A stretch of DNA of 45,495 nucleotides from Lachnospiraceae bacterium NE2001. GTDB taxonomy: Bacteria; Bacillota; Clostridia; Lachnospirales; Lachnospiraceae. Location: assembly GCA_900110635.1 (NCBI GenBank), contig FOEK01000004.1:186270-231764 (forward strand), given 5' to 3'. Of the stretch, positions 8,468-16,491 are shown one piece after another. The notes under the pieces were generated by a model that was given only the letters and a program-made list of their open reading frames with translations, did not search any database and was not told the DNA's origin. The translations under genes were made by a program, and so were the position numbers. How positions within the stretch are numbered: position 1 is the stretch's first letter; every line of letters starts with the position of its first letter.

Positions 8468-10069
8468 TTATTTATTACCAAAATAAGTAAAGCTGAGCAT
8501 AGTCATATCGTCGAACTGTGGTTCTTCCTGCACGAAGGCGGCCACAGCCTTCTTCATATTATCTATTAGATGATCGCCAGCCGCGGAGATTTTTGTCTCC
8601 GTATCAGTCATTTTTTTTGTGTTTTCTGTATCTGCTGATCTGCCAGCAGTTCCCGAGTTAAGGACCTCCAGCATACGGTCTACGCCAAAACGAGCACCGT
8701 CCTTTCTCTTCGCCTCCACAAGACCGTCCGTGTAAAGGAATATGCTATCCCCAGGTTCAAGGTCAAAGCTGACCTCTGGGAATTGCATTCCCGGCAGAAA
8801 TGCAATAGGCGGACCATGGGGAGTCTTCTCCACCTTGTAGCCCTCGGAAGCACTGGAAATAGCAGGATAATCATGTCCCGCATTGCAGGCCTCCACGTGT
8901 CCTGTTTCAAGATCTATAATTCCTAGCCACAATGTTACAAACATACCCGCATCATTTTCATCAGCAATATGTTCATCCGCATAGGCAATTATCTCTGAAG
9001 GAGTTCCGCCCATTTCAATACAGGTTTTCATGAAAACCTTTGATATGGTCATGAAAAGAGCTGCTGGAATACCTTTATCTGATACATCAGCAATGAGTAT
9101 GGCAAGATGTGTGTCATCTAACATAAAGAAATCATAGAAGTCGCCACCCACCGTCTGAGCTGGTGTCATTGAGGCGGATATGGAGAAATCCTTTCTATCC
9201 GGAAATGCACCTTCCGATCTAGGAAGCATTCCTCTCTGAATCTTTGTAGCGATATCCAAACCATTTTGAGTAATGGAATATTTCTTCTCTCTATTTGAGA
9301 TTACAACGCAATAATTCAGGCCAATAGGAATCATAGTACAGATAGCTGATGTGGAGATTCCAAACATATAGATAGAAACAATTACGCCCAGGATTGGAAA
9401 TACATAGAACGAAAATGCAGAAAGCTTCTCGATAATAGTAACCTTAGCTCTGATAATACCAACAGAGGCTATAGGCGTAGCAAGCATATAATATAGCATA
9501 TTCAATGGATAAAGTGCCGTATGCTGATAGGTTCCAGTACTATCCACGAAGAAATAAATAGGAAAGAATATATTTAATAAAGCAAATATCGACGCAGGAA
9601 CCCAGCATATGACAAGAATACGAGTTGTTATCTCTGCCAACTTTGATCTGATGTTAAAGAAATACACAAGATAGCCCCAGAACATCAGGGTTATAGTATA
9701 TGAATTGATATATAGCAAAGAGTTAGAGATACGATTAATTACAGAAAATCTAGGAATGCTCTGAACCAGCCAGGCCACCTCATCCCAGAATATACAGAAG
9801 GCACTTGTAACTAGCAGTGCCGCAAATATAGTACGTATGACCTTAGCATTTTCCCTTATTTGAAGAAAGCCATAATAAATGACAGCACTCACAAAAAGAG
9901 CCAGAACCTCCATACCGATGCTGATTGCCCAGGATGCTTCCATCCCATCAAAACCACGTATGAGCTGGAGTGCCATACCAAGAACAGCAAGACCGACCAC
10001 TATATAGAAGCCGATCTTTACTATAATATCTTTTTCAAATATAAATCTAAAATTTGAATTAATTAACAT
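8468..10069 (-). CDS. Membrane PP2C-type phosphatase, paralogue of the next gene
   Basis: 533 residues with the same layout as the 6873-8453 product: an N-terminal block of about seven membrane helices (to ~residue 260) and a C-terminal SpoIIE-type PP2C domain. Visible motifs are GGDFYDFF, ADVSDKG, CNAGHDYP, FLYTDGLVEAK and FDDMTMLSF. It differs by a Ser/Thr-rich insertion (about residues 465-495) between YTDG and the final FDD motif. The two genes are adjacent and similar throughout, so a tandem duplication is likely. Start ATG at 10069 has only a weak ribosome site. It lies 71 bp after the large surface-protein gene. Confidence 0.88.
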   Translation of the reverse strand: MLINSNFRFIFEKDIIVKIGFYIVVGLAVLGMALQLIRGFDGMEASWAISIGMEVLALFVSAVIYYGFLQIRENAKVIRTIFAALLVTSAFCIFWDEVAWLVQSIPRFSVINRISNSLLYINSYTITLMFWGYLVYFFNIRSKLAEITTRILVICWVPASIFALLNIFFPIYFFVDSTGTYQHTALYPLNMLYYMLATPIASVGIIRAKVTIIEKLSAFSFYVFPILGVIVSIYMFGISTSAICTMIPIGLNYCVVISNREKKYSITQNGLDIATKIQRGMLPRSEGAFPDRKDFSISASMTPAQTVGGDFYDFFMLDDTHLAILIADVSDKGIPAALFMTISKVFMKTCIEMGGTPSEIIAYADEHIADENDAGMFVTLWLGIIDLETGHVEACNAGHDYPAISSASEGYKVEKTPHGPPIAFLPGMQFPEVSFDLEPGDSIFLYTDGLVEAKRKDGARFGVDRMLEVLNSGTAGRSADTENTKKMTDTETKISAAGDHLIDNMKKAVAAFVQEEPQFDDMTMLSFTYFGNK

Positions 10070-10140
10070 CTAAAAACCTAAAACTATATTTTATTAATGT
10101 ATATAAACCTAAAGATAATTTATTAATATATATATCAATT

Positions 10141-12222
10141 TTAGTATTCCGGAGTAATGATATCGACTCGAGAAGCAGGAGCAATATCCTCCCCATTTGC
10201 ATTAACATGCTCAAATGTAGCTGTTTTCTCGTTAACCACCAGTGCTCTTTTACCATTAAAGCTATATACACCTGATTGATTACATGTTCCATCCAAATAG
10301 CCGTGGGATTTTAAGAATTCAAGCATTATATCGTTCGGAATAAATTGAACTCCGTTATATTGCCTTGATATAGGAGCAAGATCAGCTTCATGCTCTTCCT
10401 CAACATTAGTACAAATTATTATTTTATTATTTCGATACACTTCAATATGCACCCTGTCTCCAGAGTTCTCCATTGAAGCCAACACCTTCATATTGGTAGT
10501 AGTAAGACCTTCTACAAGCTCTATATTATCCTCATGATTATACATCATGCTAGTAGTGTCTTTTATTGTATAACCTACTGTAAAGTTTCCATTCTGACGA
10601 TTTTCTATCTTACAGCCGTCTGCAACCCTCGTGCTTGTAACGTGAAGTCCTCCATAATTTATAAGGGTGCTGCCATTTGTTAGTGAAAGAGGAGACTCAT
10701 TCATCTCATTTTCAAAGCAGTAGCATCTTCCACCTGGCATTATGATGATATTTCCATCATCACATCTGATGTTCCCCTGCTTAGTACTGAGATACGGAGA
10801 TATACATCCACCATCCTTTATAATAAGGGTGCCGCCATTCTTTATCTTGATTGTTCCGTTATTGATAAGATTACCACTTACAACTACAGTTCCACCATCT
10901 ATTTCAATGGTATAGTCCTCTGGAAGGATGTAGCCCTCAAACTCAGCCTCATTATTGTTAGCATCTATAAAATGATTCTTCCCGTATGGCTGCAGCTTTC
11001 CCTCTGGAATATACTGATTCTTCAGAGTTGTGAAATTGTGTGGAGTTCCTATATACAGGCGCTGAAAATATTCTCCATACCAAGCCTCTTCATCGCCATG
11101 AAAATCTGTGCTTAAAAGTCCATAGGATCCAACCGTAGTGAGTGCATCAGCGAACTTATCCCAGCCGCTCTTAGGATACTTCTGTATCAACGGATTGAGC
11201 CACTGCCTGTTATCCGTCCAGCAAAGATTTGCCCAAGGCGGATTAGCATGGTCGCTTCCACCAGGATTCCAGCAGGGATTTGACTTATAATTATTTATTG
11301 AAATAGTAGCGAAGGTTCCAGCCGAGTCTGTTGATGCCTGGAGCCTCCATCTGTCCCTTCCCGATGTATCATTTATTGCTTTATACTGAACTGCAAGAGT
11401 TGGCTCATCTGATTCGCCACTACGATTCATATTACGGCAATATAAAAACAGATCTTCCTTTTCATTTAAGCCTGTACCTATTGACTGATAGGATGTATCA
11501 AAATCATTTCCATAGGCCGAGCCTCTTGATAGTGCAACCTGCATATAATTATATATCTTGTCTCCAGTAAGTGCTGTATTTTTCGGGAAGCAGGTTTCCT
11601 CCAGTTTTATCCACAGACACCCAAGACACCCCCCTTTAGTGGTAAAGAACTTGGCCGGATGATCGGTAGGAACCTTATTATCTCCTATAGAATCCTGTTT
11701 GATATAGACGGAAGAATACTGATCCATAAAATAGGTATGCTGACATACCTGACCTATACAGGCACCCCAGTCATTATTCTTATAATATTCCCTGAGGCTT
11801 TGGGTTTCAAAGCCAATACTAGAGGCTTTATCGGAGCTCTCACTAGTGAACACATGATTCTTGTCTGCGTATGTAGCTATATGACGCGTACTGGTAATCT
11901 TGTTATTTGTATAATACACCTGTGTGAAAAGTGCCGCGTGAAACTGACCATCTTCCAGGAGTTTTCTCCAGTTTTTCTTAGTGAGCGCCTCCCACTCCCA
12001 GAAGGTTACACGACCTTCTGATGGTGTGAGTATATTGCTCTCTCCTTCTTCCTCGCCAGTAGTTCCCGTAGTTTCAGTGGTTTCTTCAGTCACTCTCTGA
12101 TATGCAAAAACACTAGCTCCAGAAGTGTTTAAGCTAAAAGCAGAAAAAAACAGGACAAATGCCAATGCAAATGCCAATTTTCTATACTTTTTATTCAGTT
12201 TTAAAATCAGGTGTTTCTTCAT
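10141..12222 (-). CDS. Large secreted surface protein, possible beta-helix C-terminal half
   Basis: 693 residues. A long basic N-terminus followed by a hydrophobic core (about 15-38) is a clear secretion signal. A Thr/Glu/Gly linker (42-62) precedes a globular region rich in Trp, Cys and aromatic residues (65-430). Residues 440-560 contain short strands with repeated NNGTIKIKNGGTLIIKDGG-like phrases and many Gly/Asn turns, typical of parallel beta-helix or pectate-lyase-like folds. No anchor helix or sortase motif is visible. It lies 110 bp after the pilin gene and 71 bp before the first phosphatase, so it probably belongs to the pilin transcription unit. I infer an adhesin or mating-surface role; the family is not recognised. 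Confidence 0.7.
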   Translation of the reverse strand: MKKHLILKLNKKYRKLAFALAFVLFFSAFSLNTSGASVFAYQRVTEETTETTGTTGEEEGESNILTPSEGRVTFWEWEALTKKNWRKLLEDGQFHAALFTQVYYTNNKITSTRHIATYADKNHVFTSESSDKASSIGFETQSLREYYKNNDWGACIGQVCQHTYFMDQYSSVYIKQDSIGDNKVPTDHPAKFFTTKGGCLGCLWIKLEETCFPKNTALTGDKIYNYMQVALSRGSAYGNDFDTSYQSIGTGLNEKEDLFLYCRNMNRSGESDEPTLAVQYKAINDTSGRDRWRLQASTDSAGTFATISINNYKSNPCWNPGGSDHANPPWANLCWTDNRQWLNPLIQKYPKSGWDKFADALTTVGSYGLLSTDFHGDEEAWYGEYFQRLYIGTPHNFTTLKNQYIPEGKLQPYGKNHFIDANNNEAEFEGYILPEDYTIEIDGGTVVVSGNLINNGTIKIKNGGTLIIKDGGCISPYLSTKQGNIRCDDGNIIIMPGGRCYCFENEMNESPLSLTNGSTLINYGGLHVTSTRVADGCKIENRQNGNFTVGYTIKDTTSMMYNHEDNIELVEGLTTTNMKVLASMENSGDRVHIEVYRNNKIIICTNVEEEHEADLAPISRQYNGVQFIPNDIMLEFLKSHGYLDGTCNQSGVYSFNGKRALVVNEKTATFEHVNANGEDIAPASRVDIITPEY

Positions 12223-12245
12223 AATAAGACCTTTGTATTATGACA

Positions 12246-12280
12246 AAAGGGAATATAGCTCAATATACTATATCCCCTTT
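12246..12280 (-). terminator. Stem-loop between pilin and surface-protein genes
   Basis: Arms at 12246-12258 and 12268-12280 pair almost perfectly (AAAGGGAATATAG against CTATATCCCCTTT) around a 9-base loop. On the minus strand the stem ends in CCCTTTTGTC, a weak T-run. This would let the abundant pilin transcript end early, with partial readthrough into the surface-protein gene. Confidence 0.5.
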
Positions 12281-12332
12281 GCCTTTATGATTATAATACC
12301 TTCTTCTTTATTGTAACCATTTATCTCAACTA

Positions 12333-12779
12333 TTACTTAGTAGTTGTGATCTCAATTGTTGTGTTAGCGCCTGCTGTTGAGTTCTGCATCCAGGTTGTAA
12401 GTGGCTCGATAGAAAGCTTAAGTGCTACTACTAGGATAAAGATAAGTAAGTATCCGATAAGTGCAGTCTTAAGTGCCTGCTTTCTCTTTTCCTTCTCCTG
12501 TGGCTCCTCAGCTGTTGCAAACTTTACACCGAGCATTATGCAGAAGAGAACTCCACCTGCTCCAACGATTGCAAGAAGTGGATTGATAAGTGAATTGATA
12601 AGATCCACGATTGGTGATGCTACTCCGTCGAGGTCAGCACCTGCTGCAAAAGCAGTTCCACTGTATGCAAGTGCGGTAATCGCTGCTGCGATACCTGTTC
12701 CAGCTGTCTTAGCTGCCATACAAGCCTTCTGGCTTCTTGTTAATCCTGTTACGCTCTTCATAATCTTGTTAGTTTTCAT
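12333..12779 (-). CDS. VirB2/TrbC-like pilin subunit
   Basis: 148 residues. An extended basic N-terminus with a hydrophobic signal (about 28-46) ends at an Ala-rich cleavage site (TAFAAGAD). It is followed by two long hydrophobic helices (about 58-85 and 105-125) separated by a short charged cytoplasmic loop (EEPQEKEKRKQ). This is the classic size and topology of VirB2/TrbC pilins of type IV secretion. ATG at 12779 has an AAGGAGG ribosome site seven bases away, the strongest in this part of the window. Promoter P1 (SARP-type, perfect TATAAT) lies about 80 bp upstream. It heads a unit that continues with a surface protein and two phosphatases. Confidence 0.82.
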   Translation of the reverse strand: MKTNKIMKSVTGLTRSQKACMAAKTAGTGIAAAITALAYSGTAFAAGADLDGVASPIVDLINSLINPLLAIVGAGGVLFCIMLGVKFATAEEPQEKEKRKQALKTALIGYLLIFILVVALKLSIEPLTTWMQNSTAGANTTIEITTTK

Positions 12780-13146
12780 TCTCCCATCCTCCTTGGATAA
12801 TTTTTGATTATAGTGTTTTTTTTGCTTGTTCTCAAAGCTTTTTTGTATCTTATGGCCTCATTATAGCAAGCAATGTGCAACAAAAGCGCAACACGGAAAA
12901 AACTTTTTTTAATTTTTTTTATATTTTTTTTGAAGATGGTCAAAAAATGGCTAAAATAGTGGGTTTGCGAGAATATATTTTTTTGAATTTTTTTAAAATA
13001 TTTTTATTTTTTTTATTTTTTTCTTAAAAATCTCATATTTTTTTGTTGCTATTTGGGATAATTTAGCATATTTTTGTTGCTCTTTTTTTATTATTTTTTT
13101 ATTTTTATTCCAATCATATTTTTTCTCTCAATATATCGGTTATCAT
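12780..13146. other. 367-bp very AT-rich intergenic region
   Basis: No gene is supportable. It contains the pilin ribosome site and promoter P1 at its left end. The rest (about 12900-13140) is long T-runs on the plus strand, broken by two copies of TTTTTGTTGCT (13040-13050 and 13071-13081) 31 bp apart. The A/T tracts could bend DNA or bind a nucleoid protein upstream of P1. Confidence 0.6.
12860..12893 (-). promoter_or_regulatory. SARP-type promoter P1 of the pilin gene
   Basis: Minus strand: TGTTGCGC and TGTTGCAC at an 11-bp period (12874-12893), 8 bp, then TATAAT (12860-12865). The 20-bp element is identical to that of the proximal virD4 promoter P3. Confidence 0.72.
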
Positions 13147-14346
13147 CTATAATCTGGCACGCTCGTATGGGATCTTAATGACCGCTTCTGTGCCTTCTTC
13201 GGACTTGTTGAGTGACATTTCACCATCACAAAGAATCTTGAGACGGGTCTTCACGTTGGCAGTACCCACGCTTTTATGCTTTTTCTGGGTTGCAAGCTCG
13301 GTCTGCTTGCCATGGCCGTCATCAATTACCTTTACAAGGATGAAGCCGCCCTCTTCTTTAGTCTCTATGCGGATAACATCCCCCTCCTCGCTCATTCCAA
13401 TGCCGTAATAGATAGCATTTTCCACAAGGGGCTGTACGGTCAGGGCCGGAATACGGAAGTCTGTCAGTTCAAAGTTCTTTTCTATCTCAAAGTTTCGGGA
13501 TGGAAGTATCTTGGACAGCTTCACATAGGCATCCACATGCTCCATCTCCTGGGTGAACGGGATCATCTTCTCGTTGGTCAGCGCCTCAAAGTTTTTTCTA
13601 AGGTACTGGGAGAAGTTGAGGATTGCTGGTTTTACAGCTGTGGCATCCTCGTCAGAGAGCAGCGCTATCTGCTGGAGTGCATTGTATATAAAATGTGGAT
13701 GTATCTGTTCCATAAGGAGTGAGACCTTGTTCTCAGAAAGCTCCACCTGCTTATCCAGGAGTTCTCGTTCCATATCGGACTGATAACCGAAGAAGACGAT
13801 AAGAAGCATCATTGACAGGCCTGAACCCTGAAGCCTCAGATCATAATAGATCATTCCAGACAAGGCCGCAAAGATCGGAAACATGGTAGCCAACAGGAAG
13901 CCGACGATCTCCACCAGGTTCTTGGAGGATATCAGGAGCATAACGATAAGAACCACATTCTGGGCTGTAAATGCTGCACTAATGAGATACCCGCCACGAC
14001 CGTAAACGATCATCATCATTACTATAACAGAAACAAGTGTCTGGAGAAACATCCAGAAGAAGCCGTCCCAGTTCTGTCCTTCGTCACGCTCTGTTTCTAT
14101 AAAGTATAGGGTGAACATGGGGATGACCAGAGAGTAGATCACATAAGCATAGGTCACATAGTCAGCTATCTGGAACATCAGACCGCCAAGACATATGGCG
14201 ATACAGGAAAGGAAGTAACGAATCCTGCGGCTGCGGTGCTTAACCTGAAATGCCACAATAAAAACAACGATTGACAGCACGATGCATATCAATGTTGTTA
14301 TGTGATTTATTAAGACAATTACTGCCGCCTGAGGGATAACGTACAT
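13147..14346 (-). CDS. LytS-type membrane histidine kinase
   Basis: 399 residues. About six membrane helices (10-190) precede the His_kinase domain: phosphoacceptor region LLMEQIHPHFIYNALQQI near residue 213, N-box PLVENAIYYGIG near 310 and a G-type motif VIDDGHGKQ. No separate dimerisation PAS or HAMP domain is seen. It is the last gene of a unit that also has a receiver protein, a receiver-SARP regulator and a six-helix membrane protein, with an 11-bp gap to the latter. It is therefore the likely kinase for the 15126-15917 regulator. Start ATG at 14346 has AAGGAAT upstream. Confidence 0.87.
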   Translation of the reverse strand: MYVIPQAAVIVLINHITTLICIVLSIVVFIVAFQVKHRSRRIRYFLSCIAICLGGLMFQIADYVTYAYVIYSLVIPMFTLYFIETERDEGQNWDGFFWMFLQTLVSVIVMMMIVYGRGGYLISAAFTAQNVVLIVMLLISSKNLVEIVGFLLATMFPIFAALSGMIYYDLRLQGSGLSMMLLIVFFGYQSDMERELLDKQVELSENKVSLLMEQIHPHFIYNALQQIALLSDEDATAVKPAILNFSQYLRKNFEALTNEKMIPFTQEMEHVDAYVKLSKILPSRNFEIEKNFELTDFRIPALTVQPLVENAIYYGIGMSEEGDVIRIETKEEGGFILVKVIDDGHGKQTELATQKKHKSVGTANVKTRLKILCDGEMSLNKSEEGTEAVIKIPYERARL

Positions 14347-14357
14347 AATAATATTCC

Positions 14358-15047
14358 TTAAAGTTGGTTGTTGTAGGAGTAGAGATAATAGTCGTAGCAG
14401 AACAGCTTGATCCGCATGTAGAAGATGAACATCATTGATATATTGAACAGATATATAATACCGATCAATACTCCGTAGAATATTGTAAACTTAGTGCTTG
14501 ATGGTTCAACGCTCAAAATTATGTTCAGCATCATCTGTGTAGCAAAAGCCGCTATCATGTGCACTTCAAGCTTTAAACAGGCTGTACGGCTTTTCTTTTT
14601 GTCTATTTCTCCATAAACCTCAGCCGCGCCGTGCAGTACGAAGACTATCATCATCATAAGACAGGCGGTGGGTATCAGTTTCATAATAAGCATAAAATAC
14701 TTATAGCCATCGGGGATCCCCTTGAATGTGCCAATCCATTTCAGCACATATACCACTGCCTGGGCTATGATGTAGCCGCCCAGGATGTTGCAGGCAGCAC
14801 CGAACCATTTGGTGATCATTGTCATATGATACAGACAGGACAGAATACCGACAATCGACAGATAAGTGAATAGATAACACAGCATGAAGAGCGAGTTATT
14901 CATCTGATACATACTGGTATCATTAAAGCTGCGCGTCACAAAGAGCATTGCCAGCGGTGACAGCATGCTGATCATTATGGCAAACAGCATCGAAAATATT
15001 ACATACGGGAAGAGCCGTAAGGTTTTGTAGTCGAGTTTTTCTTTCAT
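14358..15047 (-). CDS. Six-helix membrane protein of unknown function
   Basis: 229 residues, nearly all hydrophobic, with about six predicted transmembrane helices (roughly 14-36, 52-72, 80-100, 118-142, 165-185, 190-212) and a short cytoplasmic loop with EIDKKKSR. No motif is recognised. It sits between the receiver-SARP regulator (78 bp upstream) and the histidine kinase (11 bp downstream). That position suggests a sensory or accessory partner of the kinase. Confidence 0.65.
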   Translation of the reverse strand: MKEKLDYKTLRLFPYVIFSMLFAIMISMLSPLAMLFVTRSFNDTSMYQMNNSLFMLCYLFTYLSIVGILSCLYHMTMITKWFGAACNILGGYIIAQAVVYVLKWIGTFKGIPDGYKYFMLIMKLIPTACLMMMIVFVLHGAAEVYGEIDKKKSRTACLKLEVHMIAAFATQMMLNIILSVEPSSTKFTIFYGVLIGIIYLFNISMMFIFYMRIKLFCYDYYLYSYNNQL

Positions 15048-15125
15048 ATACTGGTTGTTATATCGGTTAATTGTTTTTTACTACTTTATGTGTTGGTGGT
15101 TCTTTATGATTATCTTTATATCGTC

Positions 15126-15917
15126 TTATTTCATGATTAGTTCGCCCAGGGTCATCTCAGCCCAGGAGAACTGGATCATATATTCGCCCATGAAGGAGTT
15201 AACTGCGTAGCTGTCGCCCTTCAGATAGTTGAGGTAGTCGCAGTCAATGAGCGAGCAGTCCACGCCGTAAGCGTTCCAGCCCTTAACGAAAACATTTGCC
15301 GCTCCCACCTTGGCCAGATCATCCCTAAGACTTGATAGGAATACGCGGAGCTGCTTCTTTAGAGCACGGTCCTCATCACGGTCCTCAAACAGGATACCGC
15401 AGAGCTCACCGATGGAGCAGAGTGCACCTCTTCTATCTATCATATATGCAAGGAGCTCCTTGCTCTTATTACGCTTGAACTTGAGCGGATGGTCGTCCTT
15501 GTCGAATACCTCAAAGTTTCCAAAGCACTGAACTCTGAGAAGACCCTTTCTCTCGTGCTCGATCGGAGTACGGAGATTGTCCAGCTCTCTTTCAAGTGCT
15601 TCCTTTGTGGCTGGTTTTAAAACGAAGCCGCTGGCATGTGACTGAAATGCCTGATAAGCAAACTTCTCGTGACCAGTAACGAATACAATATTAGTCTTTG
15701 GAGAAAGCTTCTTGACCTGCATTGCCATCTCAAGACCTGACATTTCCGGCATCTCTATGTCGAGCCAAGCTACATCCGGCTTTGCTTCTTCGGCAAAACT
15801 AAGGGCTTCCTTGATATTCGAGAAGGCCTTGTGTGTGCCATCCGGGTCAATCTCACCCATAATCTTCATTATCTCCTCAGCCACATTTGGCTGATCATCG
15901 ATTGAAAATGTAATCAT
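15126..15917 (-). CDS. Response regulator: receiver plus SARP-type DNA-binding domain
   Basis: 263 residues. The N-terminal receiver (1-115) has the acidic pocket (IDDQ), the phosphoacceptor Asp in AWLDIEMP near residue 53, Thr in VFVTGH and Lys in VLKPAT. The C-terminal part (about 127-263) starts RVQCFGNFEVF and continues with FKRNKSKELLAYMIDRRG. This is the OmpR-like winged helix of SARP/DnrI regulators with a shortened BTAD segment (CDYLNYLKGD, GEYMIQFSWAE). SARPs bind direct repeats of 11-bp period placed 8 bp before the -10, exactly the layout of promoters P1-P5 in this window. AAAGGAG ribosome site. The gene is downstream of a stand-alone receiver and upstream of a membrane protein and a LytS kinase. 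Confidence 0.88.
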   Translation of the reverse strand: MITFSIDDQPNVAEEIMKIMGEIDPDGTHKAFSNIKEALSFAEEAKPDVAWLDIEMPEMSGLEMAMQVKKLSPKTNIVFVTGHEKFAYQAFQSHASGFVLKPATKEALERELDNLRTPIEHERKGLLRVQCFGNFEVFDKDDHPLKFKRNKSKELLAYMIDRRGALCSIGELCGILFEDRDEDRALKKQLRVFLSSLRDDLAKVGAANVFVKGWNAYGVDCSLIDCDYLNYLKGDSYAVNSFMGEYMIQFSWAEMTLGELIMK

Positions 15918-15975
15918 ACGCTTCTCCTTTCGATTCTTTATAAATTCGTTAGAACCCTGTTCACATATTATGATC

Positions 15976-16335
15976 TCACATATCAGACAGAACGTGAGTT
16001 ACTTCACGGGTGAGCGACTCCTGGTTCACCGGCTTTAAAAGATAGCCATCCGCGTGAACGTCAAATGCATCCACAGCGTACTTTTCGTACGCGGTAACGA
16101 AAATAATCCTGATATACGGATTTACCTCTCTCAGCTTCGCGGCGAGAGATATACCATTTATATCAGGCATATTAATATCAAGCATCGCTATATCAACCGG
16201 ATTGGCAGAACACCACTCCAGCGCTTTCCTGGACTTTGTAAAGCCCTTGATATCTGTTAGCTCCGGGATATTGCTGCAGAGCTCCGTTAGATAATCCAGG
16301 CCCGATTTTTCATCATCAACTAAAATAGCCTTCAT
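15976..16335 (-). CDS. Stand-alone response-regulator receiver domain
   Basis: 119 residues from ATG 16335. I chose this start because AAGGGG lies six bases upstream and the longer frame to 16434 would run through promoter P5. It is a complete receiver: VDDEK acidic pair, phosphoacceptor Asp in AMLDINMP, Thr in FVTAYE, Lys in LLKPVN. It ends right after the fold, with no output domain. The 59-bp gap to a full receiver-SARP regulator makes it either a CheY-like phosphate sink or a paralogue that lost its DNA-binding half. It is the first gene after promoter P5, so it would respond to the same SARP-type activation as the transfer genes. Confidence 0.8.
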   Translation of the reverse strand: MKAILVDDEKSGLDYLTELCSNIPELTDIKGFTKSRKALEWCSANPVDIAMLDINMPDINGISLAAKLREVNPYIRIIFVTAYEKYAVDAFDVHADGYLLKPVNQESLTREVTHVLSDM

Positions 16336-16410
16336 CATATTCCCCTTAATACTACCACTTTTCGTAGATGTAATGCAAATCAGACGTGAGATTTCCACGC
16401 CTAATTCGGG

Positions 16411-16444
16411 ATTATAATGAAGACTGTCCAACAAATGTCCTACA
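16411..16444 (-). promoter_or_regulatory. SARP-type promoter P5 of the regulator operon
   Basis: Minus strand: 20-bp element identical to that of P4 (16425-16444, GGACA repeated at 11 bp), 8 bp, then TATAAT (16411-16416). The receiver gene starts about 75 bp downstream. It suggests autoregulation of the receiver/SARP/kinase unit. Confidence 0.72.
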
Positions 16445-16491
16445 TAAACAACGAATTTCGAAGAAAAATCGTTGTTTAAAATATTAAATTA

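Noticed and set aside
13040-13081. Two TTTTTGTTGCT copies as a sixth SARP site
   Set aside because: They lie on the opposite strand, 31 bp apart, with no -10 at 8 bp.
16336-16434. Upstream start of the stand-alone receiver gene
   Set aside because: It would place the start inside promoter P5; ATG 16335 has AAGGGG six bases upstream and begins the receiver fold exactly.
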